Shown piece by piece: positions 17,163-25,865 of a stretch of DNA of 64,000 bases. Every line of letters begins with the position of its first letter. The first letter of the stretch is position 1. The DNA lies in assembly GCA_900313005.1 (NCBI GenBank), contig ONZJ01000002.1:3259909-3323908 (forward strand), read 5' to 3'. The notes beneath the pieces were generated by a model, which saw nothing but the letters and a program-made list of their open reading frames with translations, was not told the DNA's origin and did not search any database. The position numbers and the translations under genes are program-made. Origin of the DNA: Rhodobacteraceae bacterium EL129. GTDB lineage: Bacteria > Pseudomonadota > Alphaproteobacteria > Rhodobacterales > Rhodobacteraceae.

Positions 17163-17371
17163 CGTCTCTCACCAAGGCAGGGCATCTGAATGACTTCTGT
17201 AATATGGCACCAGCTTGGCACAGATCGCCCCAGAGGGCAAAGTTGCGCGTGAAAAACCCGTCAAAGCAGAGCCCGAGCTTGCTCATCGGACGAATGCTCG
17301 CAACGCTCGATACCCCTTCAATGTGGGATCAAGCTGCGACTTGCAGAATTTGGCCTAAGGGCCACCAGACA

Positions 17372-18721
17372 TCAGTTCAATGCCGCAGAGGCCGCCACTG
17401 TCTTGGCAACGTCCTCGCCGCTTTTGTAGGCGCCATTACAAAGCGCCACGTAGGGCGACCCCAGCGCTTCGCCCGCAAAGTAAAGCTTGTCATCGACCGG
17501 GCGGGCCAAAGCTTCTCGGGCCGAGTAGCGACCGGGGCGGGCCGCTGCATATGCACCCAGCGTGTTGGGGTTTTCGGCCCAATCCGTCAGACGCCCTTTG
17601 ACAAAGTGTTTGCGCACGTCGCTTCCCGCCATTTTGACCACTTCGCCCAAGGCAAAATCCACTGCAGCAGCCTCGCCTACTCTTGACAGCTCCCAGCCGA
17701 ATTCACCACCGACAAACCCCACCATATAGTTGAAATCAAACGGCCAGGTCAGAAAGAAACAAGCCGGTGTCGCGCTTTGCGCGGGCACCTGGTAGTCCAG
17801 CCAGTTGTTGGGCACAAAGCCTAGCCGCGTGTCTTTGAACTGAAGACAAACTTTGGCCAGCAAGCCCATGGGCAAATCGGCAATGGCGACTTGGGTGTCC
17901 TGAGGCAGACCCGTGGTGAACTTGATCTTGCCCGCGGTCAGAACTCCGGTCGACACTGTGACAATGCAGGCCTTGCCCTCAATCGTACCGGTAGGGGTCT
18001 CAACCCGCACGCCCTTTCCGGACCAGTCTATTGCCTTGGCTGGCGTATTCAAAGCCACGGGGATATCACGAAAGTGATGGGACACAACAGCCCCCAATCC
18101 TTCTTTGACGATATACGACGGGTTGCCCCCTTCCGAGTTCCAATAATCTTTCGTCGACAGATCCTTGAAATCGACACCCCAGTCCATCGGACCAATCCAG
18201 GTCTGTGCAACACCCGTATTGGGGTTGTCCGCCGGGATCACCGAAGAGGCCGCCACATCAAGTCCCGCTTCACCTGCCGCGTTCAAAGCCTGCTCAACAG
18301 CACCCCACCCATTATCGTTGGCGCGGCGCTGCTCGGCGTTGGCCAGCTTGCCATCCACATAAAACGAGCTGCTGGCATTGGAGTGGTTTTTCAGCGTGAA
18401 GTTGTTTTGCTCTGCAATCCATTTGAACGGGTTACTCTGCCCCGCATTGATCCAGCTGCACCCGTGATCAAACGGAACACCGAAAGTATCGCTTTCGGTG
18501 TAAGCACGCCCGCCGATGCGCCCAGCCGCTTCGATCACAGCCACGGAATACCCGGCATCCATCAACGTCTTCGCGGCGGTCAGCCCCGCAATCCCGGCCC
18601 CGACAATGATCACATCTGGGTTGCTCGGCAAAGCCTGGGCAGATACCGGAATCGCCGCAAATGCGGATAGACCCCCTAAAACGCTGCGTCGTGTAACCTG
18701 CGAAGTCGTTGAATTTCTCAT
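17372..18721 (-). CDS. Tat-exported flavin monoamine oxidase
   Basis: A 449-aa FAD enzyme. Residues 10-28 ([19 protein letters not shown]) form a twin-arginine signal, so the folded flavoprotein should act in the periplasm. The dinucleotide site is [20 protein letters not shown], followed by the RIGGRAYT motif of the amine oxidase family and a C-terminal [11 protein letters not shown] motif. It should oxidise a primary or secondary amine to an aldehyde with release of ammonia and peroxide. It is divergent from the polyamine-type ABC operon across a 252-base region holding a BetI-like operator, which ties it to amine metabolism. The exact substrate cannot be read. Confidence 0.87.
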   Translation of the reverse strand: MRNSTTSQVTRRSVLGGLSAFAAIPVSAQALPSNPDVIIVGAGIAGLTAAKTLMDAGYSVAVIEAAGRIGGRAYTESDTFGVPFDHGCSWINAGQSNPFKWIAEQNNFTLKNHSNASSSFYVDGKLANAEQRRANDNGWGAVEQALNAAGEAGLDVAASSVIPADNPNTGVAQTWIGPMDWGVDFKDLSTKDYWNSEGGNPSYIVKEGLGAVVSHHFRDIPVALNTPAKAIDWSGKGVRVETPTGTIEGKACIVTVSTGVLTAGKIKFTTGLPQDTQVAIADLPMGLLAKVCLQFKDTRLGFVPNNWLDYQVPAQSATPACFFLTWPFDFNYMVGFVGGEFGWELSRVGEAAAVDFALGEVVKMAGSDVRKHFVKGRLTDWAENPNTLGAYAAARPGRYSAREALARPVDDKLYFAGEALGSPYVALCNGAYKSGEDVAKTVAASAALN

Positions 18722-18812
18722 GATTTTCCACTCTGTGACGAAAATTTTTCGGCGGAACCGCGTTCAATTACCTACACAGATGCCTTGACTCATTGAAAAA
18801 ATCAACACATTC

Positions 18813-18830
18813 ATTGAATGAACATTCAAT
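18813..18830. promoter_or_regulatory. BetI-box-like operator palindrome between divergent amine genes
   Basis: ATTGAATG-AA-CATTCAAT is a perfect inverted repeat with 8-base arms, close in form to BetI operators (ATTGAAnG...CGTTCAAT). It lies 92 bases upstream of the amine oxidase start and 144 bases upstream of the ABC operon start. The BetI-like repressor encoded at 23113 in the same operon is the natural candidate ligand-responsive protein. I see no other copy of this palindrome in the locus. Confidence 0.65.
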
Positions 18831-18973
18831 TGATCGCATCCAATTACACAATTGTTATTGCTGGAATGCGGAGTGTGGAGTCATAGTTGACGCCATAATC
18901 ATGCGTATGGTCCGGGTCGGCCCTGCGCGCATCTAAGGCTGGAGACACCAGCTCACAATAGGGAGAAATACAA

Positions 18974-20098
18974 ATGGATGTACTTGACCAACTTGGTGCC
19001 GTGAAAGAAGGCAAAATGAGCCGACGCGCCTTTACACGGTCGCTTATGGCGGCTGGCGTCGGAATGGCGACAGTCCCCTTTGCCAAGCAAGCGCGCGCAG
19101 CCGAGGGCGATCAGGCGACATATTTCACCTGGGGTGGCTATGACATTCCCGAGCTCTTTGGCGAATATCAAGCAAAGAACGGCGAGCTGCCAAACTTCGC
19201 CATCTTCGGGGCTTCTGAGGAAGCTTTGACAAAAATGCGCGGTGGGTTTGTTGTTGATGTTTCGCACCCCTGCAATCAGGCACTGCCGCGCTGGAAGGCC
19301 TCGGGCCTGTTCCAGCAGATCGACAAATCACGCCTTGCCCACAGTGGTGATGTGATCCCCGAACTCTATGACATGGAAGGCAACGCCGGGGACGGTGAAA
19401 ACGTCTGGATGGTGCCGTTTGACTGGGGTCAAACCTCGATCACATACCGCACCGACCTCTATGACCTCGACGGCGCAGAGGAAAGCTGGGACATGCTCTG
19501 GGACGAGCGTTACAGCGGCAAGCTGGGCAGCTTGGGTTCAGGGGCAGACGCTTGGTGGATTGGTGCCATCAAGGCCGGCATCGGGTTTGAAAACATCGAC
19601 ACCCCCGAAGCGTTTGAGAAGATTGCGGCAGAGATGCGCGCCCAGCGTCCATTGATCCGCGTCTACACTGACGACACCACAACGCTCGAGCAGGCTCTGG
19701 CCTCGGGCGAATTGGCGGCGGCGATGACATGGAATTCTTCCGCGACCCTTCTGAAGTCCGAAGGCGTGCCCGTGAAGTTCGCGCAGCCTAAGGAAGGCGC
19801 TCTGACATGGGTCTGCGGCCTTATGGTGCACAAAGATGCGCCAAATCTCGACCGCGCCTATGAAGTGATCGACAGCCTGCTGAGCGTCGACACGGGTAAG
19901 TTCATGATCAACGATTATGGGTATGGCCACTCGAACGCGAAATCCTTCGACGAGTTTGACGCGGAAACACTGGCAGGTCTCGGACTGAGCAAGACCCCAA
20001 CCGACATTCTGGCGGCCGGTCATTTCCAAGTGCCTCAGTCGCAGGAGTGGGAATCGAAGATGAACGGCATGTTTGAGCAAATCAAAGCCGGCTTCTGA
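18974..20098 (+). CDS. Polyamine-type ABC transporter substrate-binding protein (PotD/PotF class), Tat signal
   Basis: A 374-aa periplasmic binding protein. The N-terminus has SRRAFTRSLMAAGVGMA, a twin-arginine signal ending near ARAAEG. The mature start YFTWGGYDIPELFGEY is the typical PotD/PotF opening. Aromatic and acidic residues such as FDWGQTSITYRTD and TWNSSATLL fill the positions where this class binds cationic amines. It is followed by a strong terminator-like hairpin and then two permeases and an ATPase, so the binding protein can be made in excess. The start at 18974 has an AGGGAG ribosome site. The substrate is probably an amine; its identity is unresolved. Confidence 0.9.
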   Translation: MDVLDQLGAVKEGKMSRRAFTRSLMAAGVGMATVPFAKQARAAEGDQATYFTWGGYDIPELFGEYQAKNGELPNFAIFGASEEALTKMRGGFVVDVSHPCNQALPRWKASGLFQQIDKSRLAHSGDVIPELYDMEGNAGDGENVWMVPFDWGQTSITYRTDLYDLDGAEESWDMLWDERYSGKLGSLGSGADAWWIGAIKAGIGFENIDTPEAFEKIAAEMRAQRPLIRVYTDDTTTLEQALASGELAAAMTWNSSATLLKSEGVPVKFAQPKEGALTWVCGLMVHKDAPNLDRAYEVIDSLLSVDTGKFMINDYGYGHSNAKSFDEFDAETLAGLGLSKTPTDILAAGHFQVPQSQEWESKMNGMFEQIKAGF

Positions 20099-20115
20099 TC
20101 CCAAAGCAAACGCAG

Positions 20116-20144
20116 CCGATCCCAACACGGGATCGGTTGTTTTT
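20116..20144 (+). terminator. Rho-independent terminator/attenuator after the binding-protein gene
   Basis: An 8-bp stem (CCGATCCC at 20116-20123 with GGGATCGG at 20129-20136), a 5-base loop and then TTGTTTTT. It lies 18 bases after the stop codon and before the permease genes, so it probably sets a high ratio of binding protein to membrane subunits by partial read-through. Confidence 0.85.
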
Positions 20145-20246
20145 CTCTGAACCCCTTTCCTGTTTCTTATCAGACCCTGCGTGTTCAGGGTCTTCAGGAC
20201 ACAGGAGCTTGTTAAGGCTCACTCTCAGACAAAGGACATAAGGCTC

Positions 20247-21176
20247 ATGGCGGATGTCACGACTAAAATGCCCCCGGCAGCCAGTGGTGGACGCAGACGC
20301 CTGACCTGGCGTGCAAGGTTTCAGCAAAGCGACGCTCTGAAGGGTTACAGTCTTTTAACGCCAACACTCATTGTGCTGCTCATCGGGATCGTGATCCCCT
20401 TCGGCATTCTGATCACCATCAGCCTCTGGACCGCCAACGGCTTTGGGTTTGATACAACCCTGACCACCAACAACTACGAAACCGCCATCGAGCAACCGAT
20501 CTACGGCGCTTTGCTGGGGCGGTCTTTTTGGGTGTCGGGCTGGGCCACCGTGGCCACGGTCGTGCTGTCTTATCCGATGGCCTACTACGTTGCCTTCCAC
20601 GTCCATCGCAACAAGATGATGTGGATCGTGCTGATGACCCTGCCCTTCTGGACCAGCTATCTGCTGCGCGTCTTTGCCTGGAAGGTGGTGCTGGGTTACG
20701 AGGGTGTGATCAACTCCGGCCTTCTGGGCCTTGGATTGATCGACGCGCCGCTCGAGTTCTTGCTCTATTCTCCCAATGCCGTTGTGATCACCCTGGCCCA
20801 TGCCTGGGCCGCGTTTGCGATCCTGCCGATGTATGTGTCGCTTGAAAAGATCGACAAGTCCTTGCTGGAAGCCGCCACTGATCTGGGCGATGGCCCTGTG
20901 GCGCGGTTCTTCCGCATCACCTTTCCGCTGTCGATGCCAGGTATCATCTCGGCCAGTCTGCTTATCTTTATTCCCACCACGGGTGATTACATCACACCCG
21001 CCCTGCTGGGTGGCCCGGATGGGCTGATGATCGGGAATCTGGTGCAGCTCCAATTTGGGCCAGTGAACAACTGGCCAATGGGGGCTACGCTGGCGATCCT
21101 CCTGATGCTGTCCATCGCCGCCATAGCGCTGGTCTTCTTGCTGTTGACCAAATTTGTCCGGAGCCGCCTGACATGA
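20247..21176 (+). CDS. ABC transporter permease, PotB type
   Basis: A permease of about 309 aa with six membrane segments; the first begins near residue 30 (TLIVLLIGIVIPFG). The coupling loop is EKIDKSLLEAATDLGDGP with the EAA and G positions intact. I start at the ATG at 20247 (MADVTTKMPP), which has AAAGGA and AAGG upstream; the longer frame from 20181 would translate the leader between the terminator and the gene. Its stop overlaps the next permease's start by four bases. It forms the inner-membrane channel of the amine importer. Confidence 0.9.
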   Translation: MADVTTKMPPAASGGRRRLTWRARFQQSDALKGYSLLTPTLIVLLIGIVIPFGILITISLWTANGFGFDTTLTTNNYETAIEQPIYGALLGRSFWVSGWATVATVVLSYPMAYYVAFHVHRNKMMWIVLMTLPFWTSYLLRVFAWKVVLGYEGVINSGLLGLGLIDAPLEFLLYSPNAVVITLAHAWAAFAILPMYVSLEKIDKSLLEAATDLGDGPVARFFRITFPLSMPGIISASLLIFIPTTGDYITPALLGGPDGLMIGNLVQLQFGPVNNWPMGATLAILLMLSIAAIALVFLLLTKFVRSRLT

Positions 21177-21994
21177 GCAAATCAACTTCGTACATCAACC
21201 GTCCCAACCGGCCCTTGCAGGTTTATGCGATCATCTTTTTGATCTTTCTCTACGTGCCGGTGCTGTTCCTACCGCTCTTCAGCTTCAACGACAGTATCTA
21301 CGTGAAGTTCCCGATCGAAGGATTTACACTGAAATGGTACGGCGAGTTGATGAACCGCCAGCCGGTTTGGGATTCGTTGATGAATTCGATCAAGGTTGGC
21401 ATCGCCACAGCGATCTTCTCGACGACGCTGGGCATTTTTGCTGCCAAAGCCATTACCCGTTACCGCATTCCGGGCAAATCCTCGATTGTGGGCTTCATCC
21501 TTTTGCCGTTGGTGGTACCAGGCATCATCTTTGGGGTCGCTTTGTTGGTGCTGTTCAGCCGAATGGGTGTTCCACTGACGCTCTACACTGTGACGGTAGG
21601 CCATATCATCATTTGCCTTCCCTTCTCGATTGCAACCCTGTTGCCGCGGTTCGAAGGGTTTGATGCCTCCATCGAGGAAGCCTCGGCTGATCTAGGTGAG
21701 AATGGCTGGTGGACCTTCTGGCGGGTAACGTTCCCGATGGTGTTTCCCGGTATTCTGGCCAGCCTTTTGCTGACCTTCACCGTATCATTTGACGAATTCA
21801 TCATGGCCTTCTTCCTCACAGGCACGGACCCAACATTGCCGATGTACATCTGGAGCCAATTGCGCTTCCCACAGGAATTCCCATCGGTGCTGGCCATGGC
21901 GTCCATGATTATTGTCACCTCATTCATCATTGTCTTTATCGGACAATGGATTAACCGCGATGCAGCCTTTGCCAGCGTCAAAAAGGACCACTAA
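21173..21994 (+). CDS. ABC transporter permease, PotC type
   Basis: A 273-aa permease with six membrane helices, starting with VYAIIFLIFLYVPVLFLPLF. The segment FNDSIYVKFPIEGFTLKWY is the characteristic PotC/PotI N-terminal loop, and the coupling loop is EEASADLGENGW. The start overlaps the PotB-type gene (ATGA), and the stop is followed two bases later by the ATPase start. It forms a heterodimer with the upstream permease. Confidence 0.9.
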   Translation: MSKSTSYINRPNRPLQVYAIIFLIFLYVPVLFLPLFSFNDSIYVKFPIEGFTLKWYGELMNRQPVWDSLMNSIKVGIATAIFSTTLGIFAAKAITRYRIPGKSSIVGFILLPLVVPGIIFGVALLVLFSRMGVPLTLYTVTVGHIIICLPFSIATLLPRFEGFDASIEEASADLGENGWWTFWRVTFPMVFPGILASLLLTFTVSFDEFIMAFFLTGTDPTLPMYIWSQLRFPQEFPSVLAMASMIIVTSFIIVFIGQWINRDAAFASVKKDH

Positions 21995-21996
21995 GC

Positions 21997-23094
21997 ATGA
22001 GCAACGACGCCTTCATTTCCATCCAGAATGTCGACAAGTACTTTGGCAAATTCCAAGCCGTCGACAATGTGAATGTTGATATCGGCCACGCCGAATTTTT
22101 CTCGCTTTTGGGGTCGTCCGGCTGTGGCAAAACCACGTTACTGCGGATGCTCGCCGGGTTTGAAAACCCGACCAACGGTGAGATCTATATCGATGGTCAG
22201 GCCATGTCCGAGGTGCCACCCCACATGCGCCCCGTGAATATGGTGTTCCAAAGCTACGCGATTTTCCCGCATCTGAACGTGCGTGACAACATTGCCTATG
22301 GCCTGCGCAAACAGAAACTCAGCAAGGCCAAGCGGTACGAGATGGTGGACGAGATGCTGAACCTCATCGCCCTGCCCGACTACGGCGACCGCAAGGCCAA
22401 TGAACTCTCGGGCGGGCAACGTCAGCGGATCGCTTTGGCTCGCGCGCTGATCCTGCGGCCCAAGGTACTTTTGCTCGATGAACCACTGGGGGCTCTGGAC
22501 AAGCAACTTCGCGAGCAGATGCAGCTAGAGTTGCGCGCATTGCAGCGTCAGGTCGGGATTACCTTTGTGTTCGTGACCCACGACCAAGAAGAGGCGCTGA
22601 CCCTGTCAGATCGTATCGCCGTGATGTCCGGCGGGCGCGTGTTGCAGCTCGACACGCCGACAGGCCTGTACGAGACCCCGCAAACTCAGGAAGTCGCGTC
22701 GTTTATCGGCACGATGAATTTCTTCGATGCCGAGGTGTCAAAAGCAAGCACCGCGACAATCGACATGTCTGCGATGGGATTGGGCAAGGTCTCGGCGCCC
22801 GCACGCGACCGCCAATATCCCAAAGGAGCTCATGTTCAGGTGGCCATACGCCCGGAAAAACTACGGCTGACCGAAGACAAACCGGATGGTGTCGCAAACG
22901 CCATCCAAGGGACCCTTCAAAACGCAGCCTATCTGGGAGAGCGCAGTCACTTCTACGTGGCACTTGACGGAGTGGAAAAGCCCGTGGCGGTCTCGTCTCA
23001 GAACCGCGAGCAGAAAAGCGGTGTCGGCGAAGACAAACGACCGGTCTGGCTCAGCTGGAGCGACGACGCGCTTGTCGTATTGGACGCGCATTAA
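21997..23094 (+). CDS. ABC transporter ATP-binding protein, PotA type
   Basis: A 365-aa ATPase with all canonical motifs: Walker A GSSGCGKTT, Q-loop MVFQSYAIFPH, signature LSGGQRQR, Walker B VLLLDEPLGALD and switch VTHDQEEAL. The C-terminal 120 residues form a TOBE-type regulatory domain (VQVAIRPEKLRL). Unlike the Glp-like ATPase pair in this window, a single gene supplies both copies, so the ATPase should be a symmetric homodimer. It is separated by 18 bases from the repressor gene that follows. Confidence 0.93.
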   Translation: MSNDAFISIQNVDKYFGKFQAVDNVNVDIGHAEFFSLLGSSGCGKTTLLRMLAGFENPTNGEIYIDGQAMSEVPPHMRPVNMVFQSYAIFPHLNVRDNIAYGLRKQKLSKAKRYEMVDEMLNLIALPDYGDRKANELSGGQRQRIALARALILRPKVLLLDEPLGALDKQLREQMQLELRALQRQVGITFVFVTHDQEEALTLSDRIAVMSGGRVLQLDTPTGLYETPQTQEVASFIGTMNFFDAEVSKASTATIDMSAMGLGKVSAPARDRQYPKGAHVQVAIRPEKLRLTEDKPDGVANAIQGTLQNAAYLGERSHFYVALDGVEKPVAVSSQNREQKSGVGEDKRPVWLSWSDDALVVLDAH

Positions 23095-23112
23095 AGGCAG
23101 GGCACCGCAGAA

Positions 23113-23787
23113 ATGACCGAAGTAACTCCGAAAGCGGCCAAGACCAATCAAAAGGCGGGGCGCACGGCGTCCAAAGAAGTGCGCCGTCTGCAGCTGATCG
23201 AGGCCACTATTGAATCCATCTCGAAGTTTGGCATTTCCGGCACGACCATGACGACAGTCACTGGGTTTGCCGGATTGTCACTGGGTATCGTGAACTTTCA
23301 CTTTAAAAATAAAGAAAACCTTTTCGAGGAAACCCTGCGCCATTTGGCCAAAGAACACCGCGCACAGTGGCGTAAGTTTGCCAACAGCGAACGTCTTAGC
23401 CCTGCCGAGAAACTTAGGGCCATTGGCGATGCGAACTTTCACCCCAGTATCTGCAACCGCAAAAAACTGGCCGTGTGGTTCGGCTTTTACGGCGAAGCTG
23501 GATATCGCGCGTCATACCGCAAGATCATGACCGAATATGATACCGAACGCTGGGATGCGCTCAACGCGTTGTGTCAAATGGTGATTGTTCAGGGGGAATA
23601 CGCAGGTCTTGAGTCCGACAAAATCGCTGACACGCTAGAAGGGTTGTACGATGGGTTTTGCCTCAACATCCTGATGTACCCTGGCGAGTTCTCACGCGAA
23701 ATCGCCAAAGAACGACTGCATGAATATCTGGCCACCACCTTCCACAGTCACTTTCAGCTCCCGAACCCGAAGAGTTGCCAAGGGTAG
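23113..23787 (+). CDS. BetI-like TetR-family repressor
   Basis: A 224-aa regulator. Residues 25-75 form the TetR DNA-binding domain (RRLQLIEATIESISKFG, then TTMTTVTGFAGLSLGIVNFHF with KNKENLFEETL). The C-terminal part matches the BetI type, including AVWFGFYGEAGYRASYRK. BetI senses choline in betaine synthesis; here the gene sits between an amine importer and two amine dehydrogenase-like genes, so the ligand is probably the transported amine. The palindrome at 18813 is BetI-box-like and is the likely target. The gene ends 14 bases before the next start. Confidence 0.87.
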   Translation: MTEVTPKAAKTNQKAGRTASKEVRRLQLIEATIESISKFGISGTTMTTVTGFAGLSLGIVNFHFKNKENLFEETLRHLAKEHRAQWRKFANSERLSPAEKLRAIGDANFHPSICNRKKLAVWFGFYGEAGYRASYRKIMTEYDTERWDALNALCQMVIVQGEYAGLESDKIADTLEGLYDGFCLNILMYPGEFSREIAKERLHEYLATTFHSHFQLPNPKSCQG

Positions 23788-23801
23788 CGCAAGGAAAAGT
23801 C

Positions 23802-25862
23802 ATGTCCCGTGATCCGCGTTATGACGTTCTGTTTGAGCCGGTGAAAATCGGCCCCGTCACCGCACGCAATCGGTTCTATCAAGTCCCGCATTGTAATGGC
23901 ATGGGCCGGGTGTATCCGTCATCAATGGCCGCAATGCGTCGGACCAAAGCCGAAGGCGGCTGGGCCGTTGTCTGTACGGAAGAAGTTGAAATCCACCCTT
24001 CTGGCGATCATTCACCTTGGTCAGGTGGGCGGCTATGGGATGATCGTGATGTGCCAATTCATGCGCGCATGTGCGATGGCATCCACGAATTTGACAGCCT
24101 CGCCGGGATCGAACTGAACCATGCAGGCGTTATGGCCGCGGGTAAATACAGCCGGATCGCGCCTTTGGGGCCTTCGCATACACCGATCCCGACGTATGAT
24201 CCCATACAGGCCCGTGCCATGGACCTGACGGACATCGCTGATCTACGCAAATGGCACCGTGACGCTGCAGTGCGCGCCCGCACGGCGGGTTATGATCTGG
24301 TCTATGTCTATATTGGGCATCAACTCAGCACGATGTCGCATTTCCTGTCGCCCTACCGCAACCGCCGCACTGATGCCTATGGTGGCTCTTTGGAAAACCG
24401 CGCGCGACTCTTTCGCGAAATCCTTGAGGACACCAAAGAGGCCGTCGGCGACACCATGGCCGTCGCTGTCCGCTTTTCCGTAGATGAACTTTTGGGCGAT
24501 GTCGGATTCACCTCTGAAGCTGAAGGACGCGAGCTGATCGAGATGTTGGCCGAGGTGCCCGACCTGTGGGATGTGAACATATCGGGTTGGGAAAATGACA
24601 GCGCCACATCGCGTTTCAAAGAGGCCGGGTTCCAGGACGACTATGTGTCTTTCGTCAAAGGCATAACCACGAAACCCGTCGTCGGTGTGGGCCGCTACAC
24701 CTCGCCCGATGCGATGGTGTCGATGGTTAAAGGCGGGCATCTGGATTTCATCGGTGCCGCGCGGCCGTCCATTGCCGATCCGTTCCTGCCCAAGAAGATC
24801 GAAGACGGCCGGATCGAGGACATCCGTGAATGTATCGGCTGCAATATCTGCGTGTCCGGTGATCAGACCTTTGTACCAATCCGCTGCACTCAGAATCCTA
24901 CAATGGGTGAGGAATGGCGGCGTGGATGGCACCCGGACCGGATGAACCCCAAAACCTCGGACGACATCGTGTTGATCGTTGGCGGAGGCCCCTCCGGGCT
25001 GGAGGCCACGCGCGCTTTGGGGCAACGCGGATATGCGGTGACGCTGGCCGAGGCTGGCCCAGAATTGGGCGGGCGACTGGTTCATGAACGCCGCCTGCCC
25101 GGGCTGTCTGAATGGGGCCGCGTGGTGGACCACCGCACCTATATGATCAGCCAGATGTCCAATGTGCACACCTATCTGAACAGCCCGTTAGACGCACAGC
25201 AAGTTATGGAGTTTGAAGCCGATCACGTGGTCATCGCCACAGGCTCTCGCTGGGACACGCAGGGCATCGGACGCGCAAATCCGACTGGCATCGAATTTGC
25301 ATCTGGGTCGAACATCATGACGCCAGATGATGTGTTCAAAGGCACCTCGCCGGACGGCCCTGTCGTGATCTTTGACGATGACCATTACTTTATGGGCGGT
25401 CTGCTGGCGGAAAAGCTGCATGCCGAGGGCCATGAGGTCTCCCTCGTAACCCCTGCCAGCACCGTATCGGCTTGGACCGTTGACACGCTGGAGCAACACA
25501 TCATTCAGTCGCGCTTGATGGAAATGGGTGTGAAAATCGTCACTTCGCACAATCTGGCATGTGTGACCCCCGGTCAGGCAGTACTCAGCTGCAGCTACAC
25601 CGGTGCGGAGCGAAGTGTCGACTGCAAGACCGTCCTGCCTGTGACCATGCGACTGCCCGTGGATGATCTGTACCAGACGCTGCTCCAGACCAAGGTCAAA
25701 TCGCTGACTCGCATTGGTGACGCGCTCGCACCCAGCACCATCGCCGCAGCCGTGCATTCCGGCCACCTCTTTGCCCGCGAATTGAACGAACCGGACAAAG
25801 GCAACGTGCCCTTTGATCGCGAACTGTCCGAGCTTTCCCCACATTTCCCGCAAGGAACCTGA
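23802..25862 (+). CDS. Trimethylamine dehydrogenase-like iron-sulfur flavoprotein, paralogue 1
   Basis: A 686-aa flavoprotein colinear with trimethylamine dehydrogenase (TMADH). Cys31 in FYQVPHC matches the residue that links FMN covalently as 6-S-cysteinyl FMN. The barrel keeps YVYIGH (TMADH Tyr169/His172) and the Asp in WENDSATSRF (Asp267). The 4Fe-4S cysteines are C344, C347, C350 and C362, followed by a nucleotide-binding VGGGPSGLEA domain. The aromatic bowl that binds trimethylammonium is changed: Glu61 replaces Tyr60, Trp263 is kept, and Asp stands near the Trp355 position. That favours a more polar or primary-amine substrate, as in histamine dehydrogenase. Electrons would normally go to ETF, which is not in this window. 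Confidence 0.85.
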   Translation: MSRDPRYDVLFEPVKIGPVTARNRFYQVPHCNGMGRVYPSSMAAMRRTKAEGGWAVVCTEEVEIHPSGDHSPWSGGRLWDDRDVPIHARMCDGIHEFDSLAGIELNHAGVMAAGKYSRIAPLGPSHTPIPTYDPIQARAMDLTDIADLRKWHRDAAVRARTAGYDLVYVYIGHQLSTMSHFLSPYRNRRTDAYGGSLENRARLFREILEDTKEAVGDTMAVAVRFSVDELLGDVGFTSEAEGRELIEMLAEVPDLWDVNISGWENDSATSRFKEAGFQDDYVSFVKGITTKPVVGVGRYTSPDAMVSMVKGGHLDFIGAARPSIADPFLPKKIEDGRIEDIRECIGCNICVSGDQTFVPIRCTQNPTMGEEWRRGWHPDRMNPKTSDDIVLIVGGGPSGLEATRALGQRGYAVTLAEAGPELGGRLVHERRLPGLSEWGRVVDHRTYMISQMSNVHTYLNSPLDAQQVMEFEADHVVIATGSRWDTQGIGRANPTGIEFASGSNIMTPDDVFKGTSPDGPVVIFDDDHYFMGGLLAEKLHAEGHEVSLVTPASTVSAWTVDTLEQHIIQSRLMEMGVKIVTSHNLACVTPGQAVLSCSYTGAERSVDCKTVLPVTMRLPVDDLYQTLLQTKVKSLTRIGDALAPSTIAAAVHSGHLFARELNEPDKGNVPFDRELSELSPHFPQGT

Positions 25863-25865
25863 TCC